DNA of 64,000 nucleotides from Bombyx mori (GCF_030269925.1 NC_085119.1:9399001-9463000), one strand, 5' to 3'. Shown: positions 47,042-58,373, counted from the first letter of the stretch. Numbers and translations: made by a program. Notes: generated from the letters alone by a model not told the origin.

Positions 47042-48215
47042 GAAGTTCGATCTTCGAATTAAAAGTCAGACGGGCTATTTTCACGTGAAATCTTCAAGCT
47101 CAATCATTTTTGAAATCTTCAAATAGTTCCCGCTCATCTAGTTTCAGTCAAATCTTCGTTTTATCTTGGTCAGAAATACAGCTGCATTTGTAAAGGCTGG
47201 AGACAAAAGACTGAAAAATGCAAATTCCATTGAGGGCGACGACAAACTGCGACCACATCTCTGGCATATAAATGCAACTTAACTTGTCAAAGTTTAAAGC
47301 TGTGCTAATGAGTGCTAGACATCGTGACAAAATTGTATTGTATTTTGTTTTATTTCGATTTTTTTTGGACACCCTCTGAAGTATGTTTTCGGTTCGGATA
47401 GAAATAATACATTAAATTTATTATAGGATAAAGACTTTTAACATTTGATTATGATGTTTCGGATAACGAGAATCAAAGAAGAAGAAAAGTCAATTTCAGT
47501 CAGAAATGTCTTCCCGCCATAATTCCTTCAAAATTTTGTGGGTCAAATATTATATATTCTAAACTCAAATTCATAGTTAATAACTTCGCCAGCGTTATTA
47601 AGGTATTATCATATCTCACGCGAAGACAGCTGTATGATACCTCTCTTCGATTAAATTAGTCGATTAAATTTTCATATTCAATCTTCAGTTGTTTACTAGG
47701 GGAGGCGTCGTGTTGATTCTACAAAAACGTTTGCACTATTTACTTGAACTTTATTTCTTAGAGCTTAAGGTCCAATATCAGCTGAGGGTGTTTTAGACAT
47801 CTATTCCCATACGTATGTAATCTAAGTTAATAGATTTTTTTTTATAGCTCGAGGCACACTTTTTTAGTTCTAGTTCAACGATAGAAATTCGACCAAAATC
47901 ATTTATACGTCCAGATTTAGATTCACTTACATTTTGGGCCATTTTTAGTACATTTTTTTTCGTTTTGTTTTCTTTCGTATTTGTTAAAAAAAATACGTAG
48001 TTAAAAAAAATCAAATACAAAATTTCGACAATAGCTATTAAAAAAAAGGGAATTCGGTTGCCGAACAGAGGAGATTATAGTACTTAACTGTTTTGTTTTT
48101 GCATATACATACTCGTATTATATGCGTGAAGGTTAAGAGAAAATATTCTTATATATGATTGTCCATAGCATAAACTAATGTTAAACAGTTACCACAGGCT
48201 ATATAGTTATTTTTT
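47042..48215. other. Intron 1, no recognised feature
   Basis: AT-rich with only short frames. Confidence 0.5.
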
Positions 48216-48420
48216 ATGCTAAGGTCGTTGAATGAGCTCACAGGCCATCTGATTGATACTCATTGCCCATCATATCCCGTAGACGTCCCAAGGTTGCTGC
48301 CGGCAGGAAGCTTCTGTCCGGGCAGAGGGGTTTGCCACGAGGCCCTTTATGTGCCCCCGCAAGGGATCACGACGATCCATGTTATAAGGTTGCTGCCTAC
48401 TTAAGGCACACTATTGAAAA
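48216..48420. repeat. Unclassified GC-richer repeat piece with Bm1-like start
   Basis: Begins like a reversed Bm1 tail (TTGAATGAGCTCACAGGCCA) and continues into GGTTGCTGCCGGCAGGAAGC and a short duplicated AAGGTTGCTGCC. I do not recognise the family. Confidence 0.3.
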
Positions 48421-48460
48421 CTCACAGTCTAATACAACTTAACACTTCCCTTTCACATAC

Positions 48461-48568
48461 TAGGCAGCGGCTTGGCTCTATGGCATTGCTGAAGTCCATG
48501 GGCGACGGTAACCACTCACCATCAGGTGGGCCGTATGCTCGTCTGCCTATAAGGGCAATAAAAAAAAA
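48461..48568 (+). mobile_element. CR1-like LINE 3' tail copy with target duplication
   Basis: Begins TAGGCAGCGGCTTGGCTCTA (an 8-base GCCCCTGG-type deletion follows) and ends in an A-run. The 8-bp repeat TCACATAC at 48453-48460 and 48569-48576 marks it as an independent insertion. Confidence 0.65.
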
Positions 48569-49002
48569 TCACATACATTACACACGATACAATAATAAAA
48601 ATTTACTCTACAGTTACAAACTTCTAGACTAGAATTTCTGAGCCAGACGAGCTTCATCATTATTAATATTCTAATTAAATTAACTTACTTATGTAATTTT
48701 CAAAAGTTAAATATGAAAATTACAAGTTTTAATTTAATTATCAAATTTTGTACTAGGTTTTAATAGTAAGTAAATCTATATATTAATACGTGAAGCAAAA
48801 ACTTTGTACCACTTTTTACAAGAATTGCGCGGACGGAGGAGTATGAAATTTTCCACACTTATACAGAATAATGGATTAAAAATACATTAAATCAATAAAG
48901 AAAACATAATACACACTACCATGTATTTGACACACGCACATATACTCTTTGTTTATATTAGACTTTAAAGTCTGTAGTCAAATTGAGAATAGGTTAATAT
49001 TG

Positions 49003-49416
49003 GGACTTTTTGGCGGGAACGCGAGGAGTGAAGTTGTGTGATTTGTTTTATTTTGTCTATTTAGTGTTTCTTCAGGTTTAAATGTGTAATAACGGTGGTT
49101 TATTAACTGTTTAATATCTGTGAAAGTGCACAAATGTGGGAAAATGAAACAAAGCTGCTGGACGTAACTTCTTGGGTTCCTCCAAAAAGTCCACTGAAAA
49201 AATCTCAGTAAATGACCACCATTTTACTGCGATTATATTTCATCCCATATCATCTAATTTCATTAAATTTCATCCCAGTTGATTAATGTTTCAAATTAAT
49301 CATCTTCATTTAATTTCGCTCCATATTATCATTTTTCATAAAATTAAGAATATAAAGTAAAATAAGACATGACTTAAAGGTCTTAGTTACCAGGTCATAA
49401 AATCTCTTAAAAAAAA
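49003..49416 (+). mobile_element. Poly(A)-tailed retroposed insert carrying E2F-like site and start codon
   Basis: Bounded by a perfect 12-bp direct repeat AGGTTAATATTG (48991-49002 and 49417-49428), with an A-run just before the right repeat: the marks of LINE-mediated insertion. The left part holds TTTGGCGGGAA (49009-49019), an exact E2F-type motif, then an ATG at 49134 opening 25 codons that start MWENETKLLDVTSWVPP and meet a splice-donor-like CA|GTAAAT at 49207/49208 before a stop. The right part is AT-rich with GGTCTTAGTTACCAGGTCAT near the tail. It looks like a copied transcript of a gene's first exon plus unspliced intron; the source gene is unknown. Confidence 0.55.
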
Positions 49417-49446
49417 AGGTTAATATTGTTTATCTTTAATATTATA

Positions 49447-49660
49447 CTAGCGACCCGCCCTCGCTTCGCTTCGGAAACATTAAAACACACATGAAACCAA
49501 AAAAAAAATTAATTTTTTTTTTAAAAAAGTAGCCTATGTTCATCAGGGACAATGTCGGCTTCTAATGGAAAAAGAATTTTTCAAATCGGTCCAGTAGTTT
49601 TGGAGCCTATTCGAAACAAACAAACAAACAAATCTTTCCTCTTTATAATATTAGTATAGA
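49447..49660 (-). mobile_element. Helitron-like element, family B (Lep1-like), nested
   Basis: On the minus strand it starts TCTATACTAATATTATAAAG, contains GGACCGATTTGAAAAATTC and ends with CGAAGCGAGGGCGGGTCGCTAG, between A and T. This is the pattern of a common moth non-autonomous Helitron. Confidence 0.7.
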
Positions 49661-50468
49661 TTTATAGTGTATAGTGTAGTCTTGACGAAATCTGTAACAA
49701 AAGAACAATAATAATGTTTAAACTTATAATTGCAATTAATTATAGTCGAATTTCGACTACTGTGGGTCCACTAGTATGGAATAAATAAGCAACGTATTTC
49801 ATAAAGCATCGAGCTTGCTATTCATTCGGCCATATTTTATTGTCTGCCAACTTCAACCGCACCCCGTACCTGGATAAATAAGTGGCCATTTGCAAATTGT
49901 ATTTCATAAACCGAACCAGAATTGCTAATAACAAGACAATATTATCCTATTTGTGAATTTATTGCTCCTTGTTTGAAATAGGTCTGAAGGTTTACGATTC
50001 CGAGCGGATTTACCAGATTTCTAGTTTAGTTTTTCTTTGAAAACTATTACATTTTGTATCTCTGAATTAAAACTTATCGATAATCTACTTAACTACGGCT
50101 GATAAAATTCTGTGCAGAAAGATAGAATAGAAATTAAAAGTAAGGATGTATATAGCGAAATATTGTGCAAAATAAACAGATTTGCTGTAAATTCTCGCCC
50201 ACCACGTAGACTATGTTGATGGTAAATGCCAGAAACCTTCTTTGAAGTGCCAACAACAACTGTACTAAGTTACAACTCAATCGTACAAAAGACGGGCGAA
50301 GGCCTATAACAACACGAACAAACAATGCCGCCTTTTCCATATTAAATTACTTTTGCATGATAATTGTAACTTTAACATTATAGTAGACCATCTTGTGTAA
50401 CATTTTTAGAATACAAGCTTACAGTATGCAATCACGATTACTGATTAATAAAATAACAAAAAGAACAA

Positions 50469-50714
50469 TTTTTTTTAACCCTTATATGGATGGACGAGCT
50501 CACGGCCCACCTGATGTTGAGTGGTTTCCGGTGCCCGTAGACATCTACAACGTAAAAGCCGCTACCCAGCTTGAGATATGAGTTCTAAGCTATCAGTATA
50601 GTTACAAGGGCTGCTCCACCCTTCAAGCCGAAATGCTTTACCACTTCACGGTATAAACAGGCAGGATGGTGGTACCTACCCGTGCGGACTCACAGAGAGG
50701 TCCTACCACCAGTA
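50469..50714 (-). repeat. Bm1-type SINE, short form
   Basis: T-run, GGATGGACGAGCTCACGGCC through to GGTCCTACCACCAGTAAAC. Confidence 0.85.
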
Positions 50715-50862
50715 AACCTACCACTATAACTGCCATTGAAGATTTTAATATTTGAGGGCAACGTGATGTTTTAAAAGTAACACTATCGACTTTATTATTG
50801 TCATTTCGGGAATGCGACTAAGAGTATTTTAATCGAACTCACAATTAAAGTATTAAGTAGAA

Positions 50863-51297
50863 CTAGTGGTCCCGCAGTAGTCGAAATTCGACTATAATTA
50901 ATTGGAATTGTAAGTTTGTACACTATTATGATTGTATTTTATACTTCTATAATCACAAATTCCGCCAAGACTACATTATAAAAAATATTAACAAAGACAA
51001 ACAATATTTAATCTATTCTCAATTTGACGAAAGACGTCAAGAACAAAAGTTTGACAATAAATAGTATGCATGCGTGTGTATACATACATGCAGTAGTATG
51101 CATACATGGTATATAGTGTGTGTAATGTTTTCTTTATTGACTTAATGTATCTTTTATGCATTCTTTTAAAAAAAATATTAGCATTGTGTACTTCTTCTCT
51201 ATATTCTCTATAAGTGTGGAAAATTTCCTACTCCTCTGTCCGCGCAATTTTCGTAAAAAGGGATACAAAGTTTTTGCTTCACGTATTAATATATAGA
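50863..51297 (-). mobile_element. Helitron-like element, family A
   Basis: Both ends present: on + it starts CTAGTGGTCCCGCAGTAGTC and ends ACGTATTAATATATAGA before T. A CATGCA/CATACA simple repeat lies inside near 51065-51110. Confidence 0.7.
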
Positions 51298-51421
51298 TTT
51301 CTGTATCGTTCAATTTACTGTGAAGAGCTCTCAGAAATTAAATACCTGATTTTGGTTCAGAAAATTCTCAAACTCAATTAAAATTGCAACCTTTGAAATT
51401 CAATTTGTGTTGAATTTCATT

Positions 51422-52171
51422 ATTTTTTTTTTTTTTTTTATTGCCTTTGTAGGCAGACGGGCATATGGCCCACCTGATGGTGAGTGGTTACCGTCGCCCA
51501 TGGACTTCAGCAATGCCAGGGGCAGAGCCAAGCCGCTGCCTACCGCTTAATACTCTCCACAAGCCTCGTTTGAAGAAGGACATGTCATAGCGCTCGGGAA
51601 ACACCGCGGAGGGGAGCTCATTCCATAGCCGGATGGTACGTGGCAAAAAAGATCTCTGGAAACGCACTGTGGATGACCGCAGCGGCTCCAGGTAGTATGG
51701 ATGAACTCTACTCCGGTGGCGGGCGGTGCGATGGTAAAAACGAGATGCTGGTATCATCTCGAACAATTCCTCAGAGCACTCCCCATGGAACATACGGTAT
51801 AAAATACAGAGGGAACCGAAGTCCCTCCGCAAACCCAGAGGCTCCAAACGATCCGAGAGAATGGGATTATCGACAATCCGAACGGCCCTCCTCTGTATGG
51901 AGTCAAATGGAAGAAGCTGGTATTTGGGAGCCCCGGCCCAGAGATGAGAGCAGTACTCCACGCGAGGCCGGACTTGTGCTTTATAAAGCAAAAGTCTTTG
52001 TCCAGGCGTGAAGTACCGCTTCGCTCTGTTGAGGACTCCCAGCATTTTGGACGCCAACTTGGCTTTGCCTTCCAAATGACTCCGAAACTGGACATCGCTC
52101 GAAATGTCGACCCCAAGTATCCCGATACTCTCGGAAGGTTGCAGGGATACTCCTTGGAATTGCGGCGCCAT
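51422..52171 (-). mobile_element. 5'-truncated CR1-like LINE, young copy
   Basis: Minus strand, with poly(A) (T-run 51425-51439 on +), a short 3' UTR ending in the CAGGTGGGCC..GCTCGTC tail, and an uninterrupted C-terminal ORF. Its overlap with the 26243-26685 copy is almost identical at protein level, which points to recent spread. Confidence 0.75.
51488..52171 (-). pseudogene. C-terminal part of CR1-like LINE RT ORF
   Basis: 227 codons, no internal stop. It begins inside the post-catalytic RT region (ESIGILGVDISSDVQF, then KMLGVLNRAKRYFTPGQRLL, RPRVEYCSHLWAGAP) and ends with the CR1/L2-group C-terminus (PRTIRLWNELPSAVFPERYD, FKRGLWRVL). Endonuclease and RT catalytic motifs are lost by 5' truncation, so it is a remnant, not a working gene. 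The last residues overlap the repeat tail that gives AEVHGRR. An antisense frame at 51640-52011 is a shadow. Confidence 0.65.
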
Positions 52172-52540
52172 GATTCATTTATTAAACAATACGATTCTGA
52201 TTTTAATAATTCATTTGCTATTCAACCATACCTTCGGTCGGAACGGTCGACATTTTTATCGTAATCAGAATTATTAGTCTTATTCAATATTTTTACCTTT
52301 TTATTTCTTCATATATGACACCCCTTGTAAAGACTGCATGGTACATTCGTATATGTACGTATATCTCGGTCCAAGGAGTGTGTACGGCGCGGTAATGCCC
52401 ATACTCTTGAAGCCGTAAAAAATGTCACTTAAATTATACTCATTTAGTAAAAGAAATACTGATATAATAAATATGATTAGTTTTTTGGGTACTATAGTTA
52501 AGCAGACAACTTGATAGTTAACCTAGTGGTAAGCTATCAA

Positions 52541-52786
52541 GTGGCGGTAGGAACTCTTGTGAGACCACACGGGTAGGTACCGTCACCTTGCCTATTTCTG
52601 CCGTGAAGCAGTAATGCGTTTCGGTTTGGAGGGTAGGGCAGCCGTTGTAACTATACTGAGACCTTAGAACTCATAGCTCAAGGTGGGTGGCGGCATTTAC
52701 GTTGTAGATGTCTATGGGCTCCGGTAACCACTTAAAACCAGGTGGGCTGTGAGCCTGTCCATCCACCTATGCAATATTTAAAAAAA
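52541..52786 (+). repeat. Bm1-type SINE, short form
   Basis: GTGGCGGTAGGAACTCTTGT start to CCATCCACCTATGCAATA and an A-run. Confidence 0.85.
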
Positions 52787-52944
52787 CTGGTAACTGAATC
52801 CCTTAGTGGTCACATGAACATTTACTTGTACCGTTAGGTATGTGGTCGAACTCTGTATTTCATTATATTAATGGCAAATTGATTTCCTAATTCGATGATA
52901 AGCTCTACCAGGTTATGTTTTTTGTAATTATTATTATTTTTGAG

Positions 52945-53075
52945 ATCACGACCTATTAGGTGTTAAATGGTTACCGGAGCCAATACCGCCATTCAGCTTG
53001 AAACCAACGGTTGCCCCACTCTTCAAGCCGAAATGCAGTACTGCTACACGTCAGAAATACGCAGAGTAGTAGTAG
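52945..53075 (-). repeat. Old Bm1-type SINE fragment
   Basis: ATTAGGTGTTAAATGGTTAC, GGTTGCCCCACTCTTCAAGC and ACTGCTACACGTCAGAAATA are decayed body segments. Confidence 0.6.
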
Positions 53076-54242
53076 TAGGTCGTGCTTAAAATATTAAGAC
53101 TGTAATGTTTTATTAATATTACACGGTTATATTGTGATATCATAGCCAGTGCAATAGAGTTGAATGTTTTACGGATTATTATACGATTTTGTTATTGTAA
53201 AATTCACTTCTTAGTAAATTTGTCATTGAACATACCTCATTATTCTGTGGTAATACTTTGTTGTCATCGAACAATACGAAATTCCTTTACGAAAAGAGGT
53301 TTATAATTTTATCGGAGTGAAATTCTGAAATCAAACACAATATTTCATCATTAATGAGGTTTGTACCGTACAATATAAATACCTTTTATGTGAGTCAGTT
53401 TCGTTTACACACGTTCGAGGCAGAAGGCGCCCGCGGCTTCTTGCCTCGCATCCACAGGCCTACAGCCTCTGTAAACATTTTGTTTGTTATTGTTTAGAAT
53501 TACCTACCTAAACAAACCGCCTCATAAATTCAGAACTTTCCGCCCTTAACTTTTATATTGACCTATTTGTGTTAAGCTTTGAAAATTATTACTCTTTACC
53601 TCGTTCACTGAGGAGTATGCAAGGTGCCTTTATAAACTTTGCACGTATACGACAGAGTTATAAGAAACTAGCTAATTGTTTTCTAGTTTTATATTTTAAA
53701 CTATCGGATGATTTTGCGCTATATAAGAATCTATAAATAGATTCATCGCTTGATGGATATTGCATATTAGTAAAAACGTGGATTGAAAAAAAGGTTTTGG
53801 TCATAGTATAGATATTTTAAGAACGTTGAAATAAAAATAATTTACGTTACATTGCATTTACCTTTACCAACCTTACCTTTATCAATGAATAGTATGAAAA
53901 TACAGACAAAATGAATATTTCACTTTCACTTTTCACGAATTTCAAATTTTGAATGTTTTTAAAAAATAATTTTAGAAAGGGTTTACGAATTTCCATATCG
54001 CTTCGAAGATCTACGTAATTTTCACTCCGCTTTTATTTAAAAAGTTAACATTCCAAATTCAATTATTTTCTATACAAATATCACTTATATTACCGTCTCT
54101 GAAAAAAACACGTCACCTCAAATAAATCTATCACCAATTAATCTCAACACCGTTCTCCCTGCTATAGCAGTTGCAAATTAGTTTATGATGTTATGTCACG
54201 TTTTGTTTTCATTACTGAAATAAAATTTTGTGATTTTAACAG
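53076..54242. other. End of intron 1
   Basis: AT-rich, ending in the polypyrimidine-like tract and acceptor of exon 2. Confidence 0.5.
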
Positions 54243-54380
54243 ATGAGCAAAGACGAATCTACGGCTCGGAAGCGGGTGACAATCCTCCTCGTTACGTCAG
54301 CAGTCCTCAAAGACAAGCATCACCATTCCCGTTAGAGAGCACCAATCGACGTTATTATAGAAGAAACAGGAACTCTAAAG
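54243..54380 (+). CDS. Second coding exon of the same host gene
   Basis: 138 bp, 46 codons, entered and left in phase 1. The acceptor is a T-rich tract ending GTGATTTTAACAG at 54242; the donor is AAAG followed by GTTATA, weaker than consensus. Joined to exon 1 the frame reads QQFDDEQRRIYGSEAGD and ends in a basic RRYYRRNRNSKG stretch that could act as a nuclear-localisation or membrane-proximal basic patch (inference). It contains no in-frame stop and no in-frame Met. The region upstream and downstream is AT-rich with stops in all frames, so coding content stops at the splice borders. A 25-kb intron separates it from exon 1; intron 2 is 983 bp. Confidence 0.65.
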
Positions 54381-54925
54381 GTTATAAAAATAAAATTATA
54401 TTATGATATTCAATTAACACAATTGTTACAAAATCTGCAGCATGCATGTACATTGCTAGATTTAGGAGCAATTTGGTAGAGGCCTACATTACGACGTGAA
54501 AGCCTAAAATACCTAACATATTTGCTTTTGGGCATTGTTCAATTACACCGGTACTGCCAGTTCAGAAAATATCTGGAGAGTCTTCACTGTTACAAAACTC
54601 AAAACCCAATTTCATGTTTAAAGGCACATGAGATGTTGTGGTGTCTACTTTGGTTGACAATTAATAAAAAAGTCAAATTGGCCTTGATTGGGTTGTTTGA
54701 TGTACACAATCATTAATAGTGGGCTCGGTGCTAGAATACGTTTCGTTAATTGTCCTGGAATAAAAAAAGAGAGACATTCGGGTGTCCATAAGACATGGAC
54801 ACGCGAATGGAGTTCGAGTTCTTTTTGGTATATATATTTTGTGTGTTGTATTAAGTAATGTGTGACTAAAACATATAGAGAACTTCTGGAATATTAGTAA
54901 GAAAAATATTTCACATATTCATGGT

Positions 54926-55043
54926 AAGCAGCGACCTGGTTCTGCCTCTGGCATTGCTGAAGTCGATGGGCGACGATAACCACTCACTATCAGGTGGGTC
55001 GTATGATATAGTCTGCCTACAAGGGCAATAAAATAAAATAAAA
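54926..55043 (+). mobile_element. CR1-like LINE 3' tail copy
   Basis: GGTAAGCAGCGACCTGGTTC to TCTGCCTACAAGGGCAATAA with an AAAAT-type tail; diverged. Lies in intron 2 of the host gene. Confidence 0.6.
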
Positions 55044-55363
55044 ATGTATATTTTCGACAGAGACGGCAAGCTGACTTGGTAGTAAAATGTTCTAGTTTCC
55101 TAGGTGAATAGGTAAATTGGGATGCCTAAAAAATCACTGCAAGAAGACGTTACTTTTCTGTGTCTGTGACTGTGTCTGTGTCGTTTTTCATCGCTATTGT
55201 TACATTTTTATCGGATCTAGCTACTCAAACCGCTACGAAAAGGAATTCCGTTCCAAAAATTACTGATTTGATATTCTAATTTAATTAAATGATAATTTCT
55301 GAAATTTAGCCTACCACGAATGCTTTACTACGGTTACAAATAATGTTAAACTGTTTTGTGTAG

Positions 55364-55477
55364 GTGAGGAAATATTTAGTGGGGATGTTGGCGGTGGCAC
55401 CCTGTCTCGCCGTCGACGCGGAGATGACTTCGTTCAAGAAAATAACATTCGGAACAATCGTCTTTGCCTCAATAATG
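55364..55477 (+). CDS. Third coding exon (symmetric cassette) of the same host gene
   Basis: 114 bp, 38 codons, phase 1 in and phase 1 out, so it could be skipped without changing frame. The acceptor is TTTTGTGTAG at 55363 and the donor is AATG followed by GTGAGC. Read in the phase set by exons 1 and 2 it gives EEIFSGDVGGGTLSRRRRGDD and then an Asn-rich stretch ending RLCLNN. The RRRR run is NLS-like. Another frame of this stretch, starting at 55364, is also open for 71 codons but does not fit the splice phase, so I regard it as a shadow. Confidence 0.6.
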
Positions 55478-55620
55478 GTGAGCCTGAGAAATCATTTTTA
55501 TATAAATAATATGTATCATTTGAGGAAGTATTCCCTTGTACGTCGCTGTAGTTGTAGTTTCATGTTGGATTTGATTTGAGAAAATGTTAGCTATTATTAA
55601 CGAACAAGTAAGTTTACTAA

Positions 55621-55905
55621 TCTATACATATAAATAAAATTGGAATGTCTGTTTGTAATGTTGAAATAACCGCTTTTTACATATGAATATGAATATATAT
55701 GAATATATGAATATATATACGGTACTTACACGAAAATAACATTTTTTACAATTTTTGTCTGTCTGTTTGTTCCGGCTAATCTCTGGAACGGCTGGACCGA
55801 TTTTGACGGACTTTCACCGATAGGTAGCTGATGATATAAGGAGTAACTTAGGCTACTTTTTTAGACTAGCTTTGCCTCACGGTGTCACCCGCGGTACGAC
55901 AATAA
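55621..55905 (+). mobile_element. Helitron-like element, family D, partly decayed
   Basis: Starts TCTATACATATAAATAAAAT after an A, includes an ATGAATAT simple repeat and TCTCTGGAACGGCTGGACCG. The 3' CTAG end is not clear. Lies in intron 3 of the host gene. Confidence 0.5.
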
Positions 55906-56887
55906 ACGCGGGTGATGTTGGAATAAATGTTATGTACATTGTCCGAAATTATAAAAAAACATTATTCATTACAGCGATTATAACTTCAGCATTAAAATAC
56001 GTAAATGAAACATGCTTAATGTGATTTATGTTTGTTTTGTTCGATTTAAAACAATGTTATGTTTAAGACTCAAATAAAAAAAATACGAAATTGGAATAAA
56101 AGCTAATCTGCAATTGCATTGGTTTCACTTAATGCAGTGAAGAATGTTAATTAATTGTAGCTATTAAACACGGCACTATGGAATGCCTAATATCAATAAT
56201 TTAGTACTGTTCAGTAATGTAAGGTATGAAATAAGGCATTACACATATTCTAAGGATCCTAGTTTAGTTATTGTAGCATCGCATTCAGTTGGTAGGTACA
56301 TCCGTTAGAAGCTTAATACGGAGGTGGGTGCATGCCTTTGATAAGGATGCTTCGCATAGTTTCACTGACGCACGTGTTTGCCACATGCCTAAATACCATA
56401 GACAATGAAGGAATTATATTAAATGTGATGAACCCTGTTTGTGATCTTTGTACACAATATTTACATATTTTTTGGAATAAAACGAACTTTGTATCGTTTT
56501 ACTCATTGCTCGCAGACTTCAGAGCTTTTTTCAATATATCCTTTACATTCTCTATTTCTCGGAAACTCTAAGAAAAGCTCTAATGGTTTGATTATTTGGT
56601 TTATCAGCCAGTCTAAGGTCGACAGCGGTATACTTTAGACATTTTTTTTTATAATTATTATACCTAGAATACAAACACATATTTTGTTTAAAATATGGGA
56701 ACGCATTACCATAAGATTTCAATACTATTAAAAAGATATAAATTAATTTCAAACATTTTATTACAAACTTAAGTGATTTTCAATTCAAATATTAATTTTA
56801 AATAATTTTAAGCCACAAACTTCATTGAAAGCAACAAAGTAGAATTGATGATTAAAAATGGTAAAATAAGTCACTATAGTATTTATG

Positions 56888-57133
56888 TTTTTTTTTATTT
56901 ATTGATTAGATGGGTGGACGAACTCATAGCCCACCTGGTGTTAAGTGGTTACTGGAGCCCATAGACATCTACAACGTAAATGCGCCACCCACCTTGAGAT
57001 ATAAGTGGGTCTCAAGTATAGTTACAGCGGCTGCCCCACCCTTCAAACCGAACGCATTACTGCTTCACGGCAGAAATAGGTAGGGTGGTGGTACCTACCC
57101 GCGAGTACTCACAAGAGGTCCTACCACCAGTAA
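56888..57133 (-). repeat. Bm1-type SINE, short form
   Basis: T-run, GATGGGTGGACGAACTCATA through CTACCACCAGTAAA. Lies about 50 bases before the exon-4 acceptor. Confidence 0.85.
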
Positions 57134-57185
57134 ATTTTCTAGGGACGTAAAACATTTAAATTACGTATTCAATTTAATTATACAG

Positions 57186-57344
57186 GTACCTCAAGCTCTG
57201 GGGGTCAGGGTGAGCGTGAATGCGAGTCACCTCCTGAGCCGGCTCCTCCCGAAGTGCCTCCGAGAGGGCCATCTTTGCACGTCACTTTGCGCCATCGACC
57301 TTGCGAACAGAATGCGGAACCTGATCGTCTTTATTTATCTGAAG
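57186..57344 (+). CDS. Fourth coding exon of the same host gene, proline-rich
   Basis: 159 bp, 53 codons, phase 1 in and out. Acceptor TTATACAG at 57185; strong donor GAAG followed by GTAAGA. The peptide is Ser/Gly-rich (SSSGGQGE), then has a proline-rich motif PPEPAPPEVPPRGPSLH, a plausible SH3-binding segment, and ends AEPDRLYLSEG. Insect Ten-m proteins carry a comparable APPDVPPRNP motif in the cytoplasmic tail (recalled, not searched), which is the only basis for the teneurin suggestion. No continuation exon in phase 1 was found up to 64000, so the gene goes on beyond the window. Another frame (57210-57515) is open but crosses the donor and is rejected. Confidence 0.65.
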
Positions 57345-57917
57345 GTAAGAAGAGGTGGTTTCTTAACCTTTACATCAAAGGGCATTAAGACTTCGGTACA
57401 AAGGTCAAGAAACAAGTGCAAGACTAAGATGCATCATGAGCTATTGAGCACGCATCAATGTTGTTTTTTTTTTTCTCTGAACATTATACCAATGATAATT
57501 AACCATAAAAACTAAATTCAGCACGTTATTGGATTACCTAATTATCAAGAGAAATATAGAAAATATAAACGCGTTTCTCAAGAGTTTCTAAACACTTATT
57601 TAGTAAATAAGATTAAATCTGCCATGTAGTCAAGGCATTATAATATTAAAAATATTGGAGTTTTCTTCGTCATTCGTCGGTAGAATATAACTTTTATGAC
57701 TTTACATTAGAAGGTGACAAAAGGGCAGACGGCTATTATTGTTAACATCATAGTTGTGTTTTATGTATTTTTATGACTTCGTTTCACTTCATTACTGCGT
57801 TGTAAGTACAAGGTCTAAATAACTGGAGTAATAAAAATATACTTATCACAGTCAAAGTTACGTTCTAGTATAATATTTTCTTCAAGTTTTGCGAGTCGGA
57901 GACATCATTAAAATTAT

Positions 57918-58373
57918 ATTAAAATTATATTAACGGCTTAGTTTCACGTTTATAATTTTCATTTTATTATTTCTGACGTTTTGAATACTTTACAGTTTTT
58001 GTGGTCTGTCGTAGACAGTTTTTGTAGATCGTGCGTGATCACGAAAACTGTTTTTTTTTTTTTTTGCTTAGATGGGTGGATGATCTCACAACCCACCTGG
58101 TGTTAAGTGGTTACTGGAGTCCATAGACATCCACAATGTAAATACGCCACCCACCTTGAGTTATAAGTTCTAAGGTCTCAGTATAGTTACAACGGCTGCC
58201 CCACACTTCAAACCGAAACGCATTACTGCTTCACGGCAGAAATAGGCAGGGCGGTGGTACCCACACGCGCGGACTCACAAGAGGTCCTACCACCAGTAAT
58301 TATTATTTTGTATTAAACTAGCCAATTTAACATTAGAAGCGAGACTAAGCCGTAAAAGCGGTTTTAATTACGG
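57918..58373. mobile_element. Second MITE copy, interrupted by a Bm1 SINE
   Basis: Left TTAACGGCTTAGTTTCACG and right GCGAGACTAAGCCGTAAAAG are inverted; the body shares TTTCTGACGTTTTGAATAC and ATCACGAAAACTG with the first copy. Bm1 58051-58298 sits right after ACGAAAACTG. Falls in the intron after exon 4. Confidence 0.55.
58051..58298 (-). repeat. Bm1-type SINE, short form, inside a MITE
   Basis: T-run, GCTTAGATGGGTGGATGATC through GGTCCTACCACCAGTAA, placed within the MITE 57918-58373. Confidence 0.85.

Larger units (their letters stand above)
48775..49774 (+). mobile_element. Helitron-like element, family A, with two nested insertions
   Basis: Same ends as the other copies (TCTATATATTAATACGTGAA ... 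GGGTCCACTAG), but 1000 bp long. The extra length is a retroposed segment at 49003-49416 and a second Helitron-like element at 49447-49660. Confidence 0.65.

Noticed and set aside
51640..52011. 123-codon + strand frame
   Set aside because: Antisense to the CR1-like LINE ORF.
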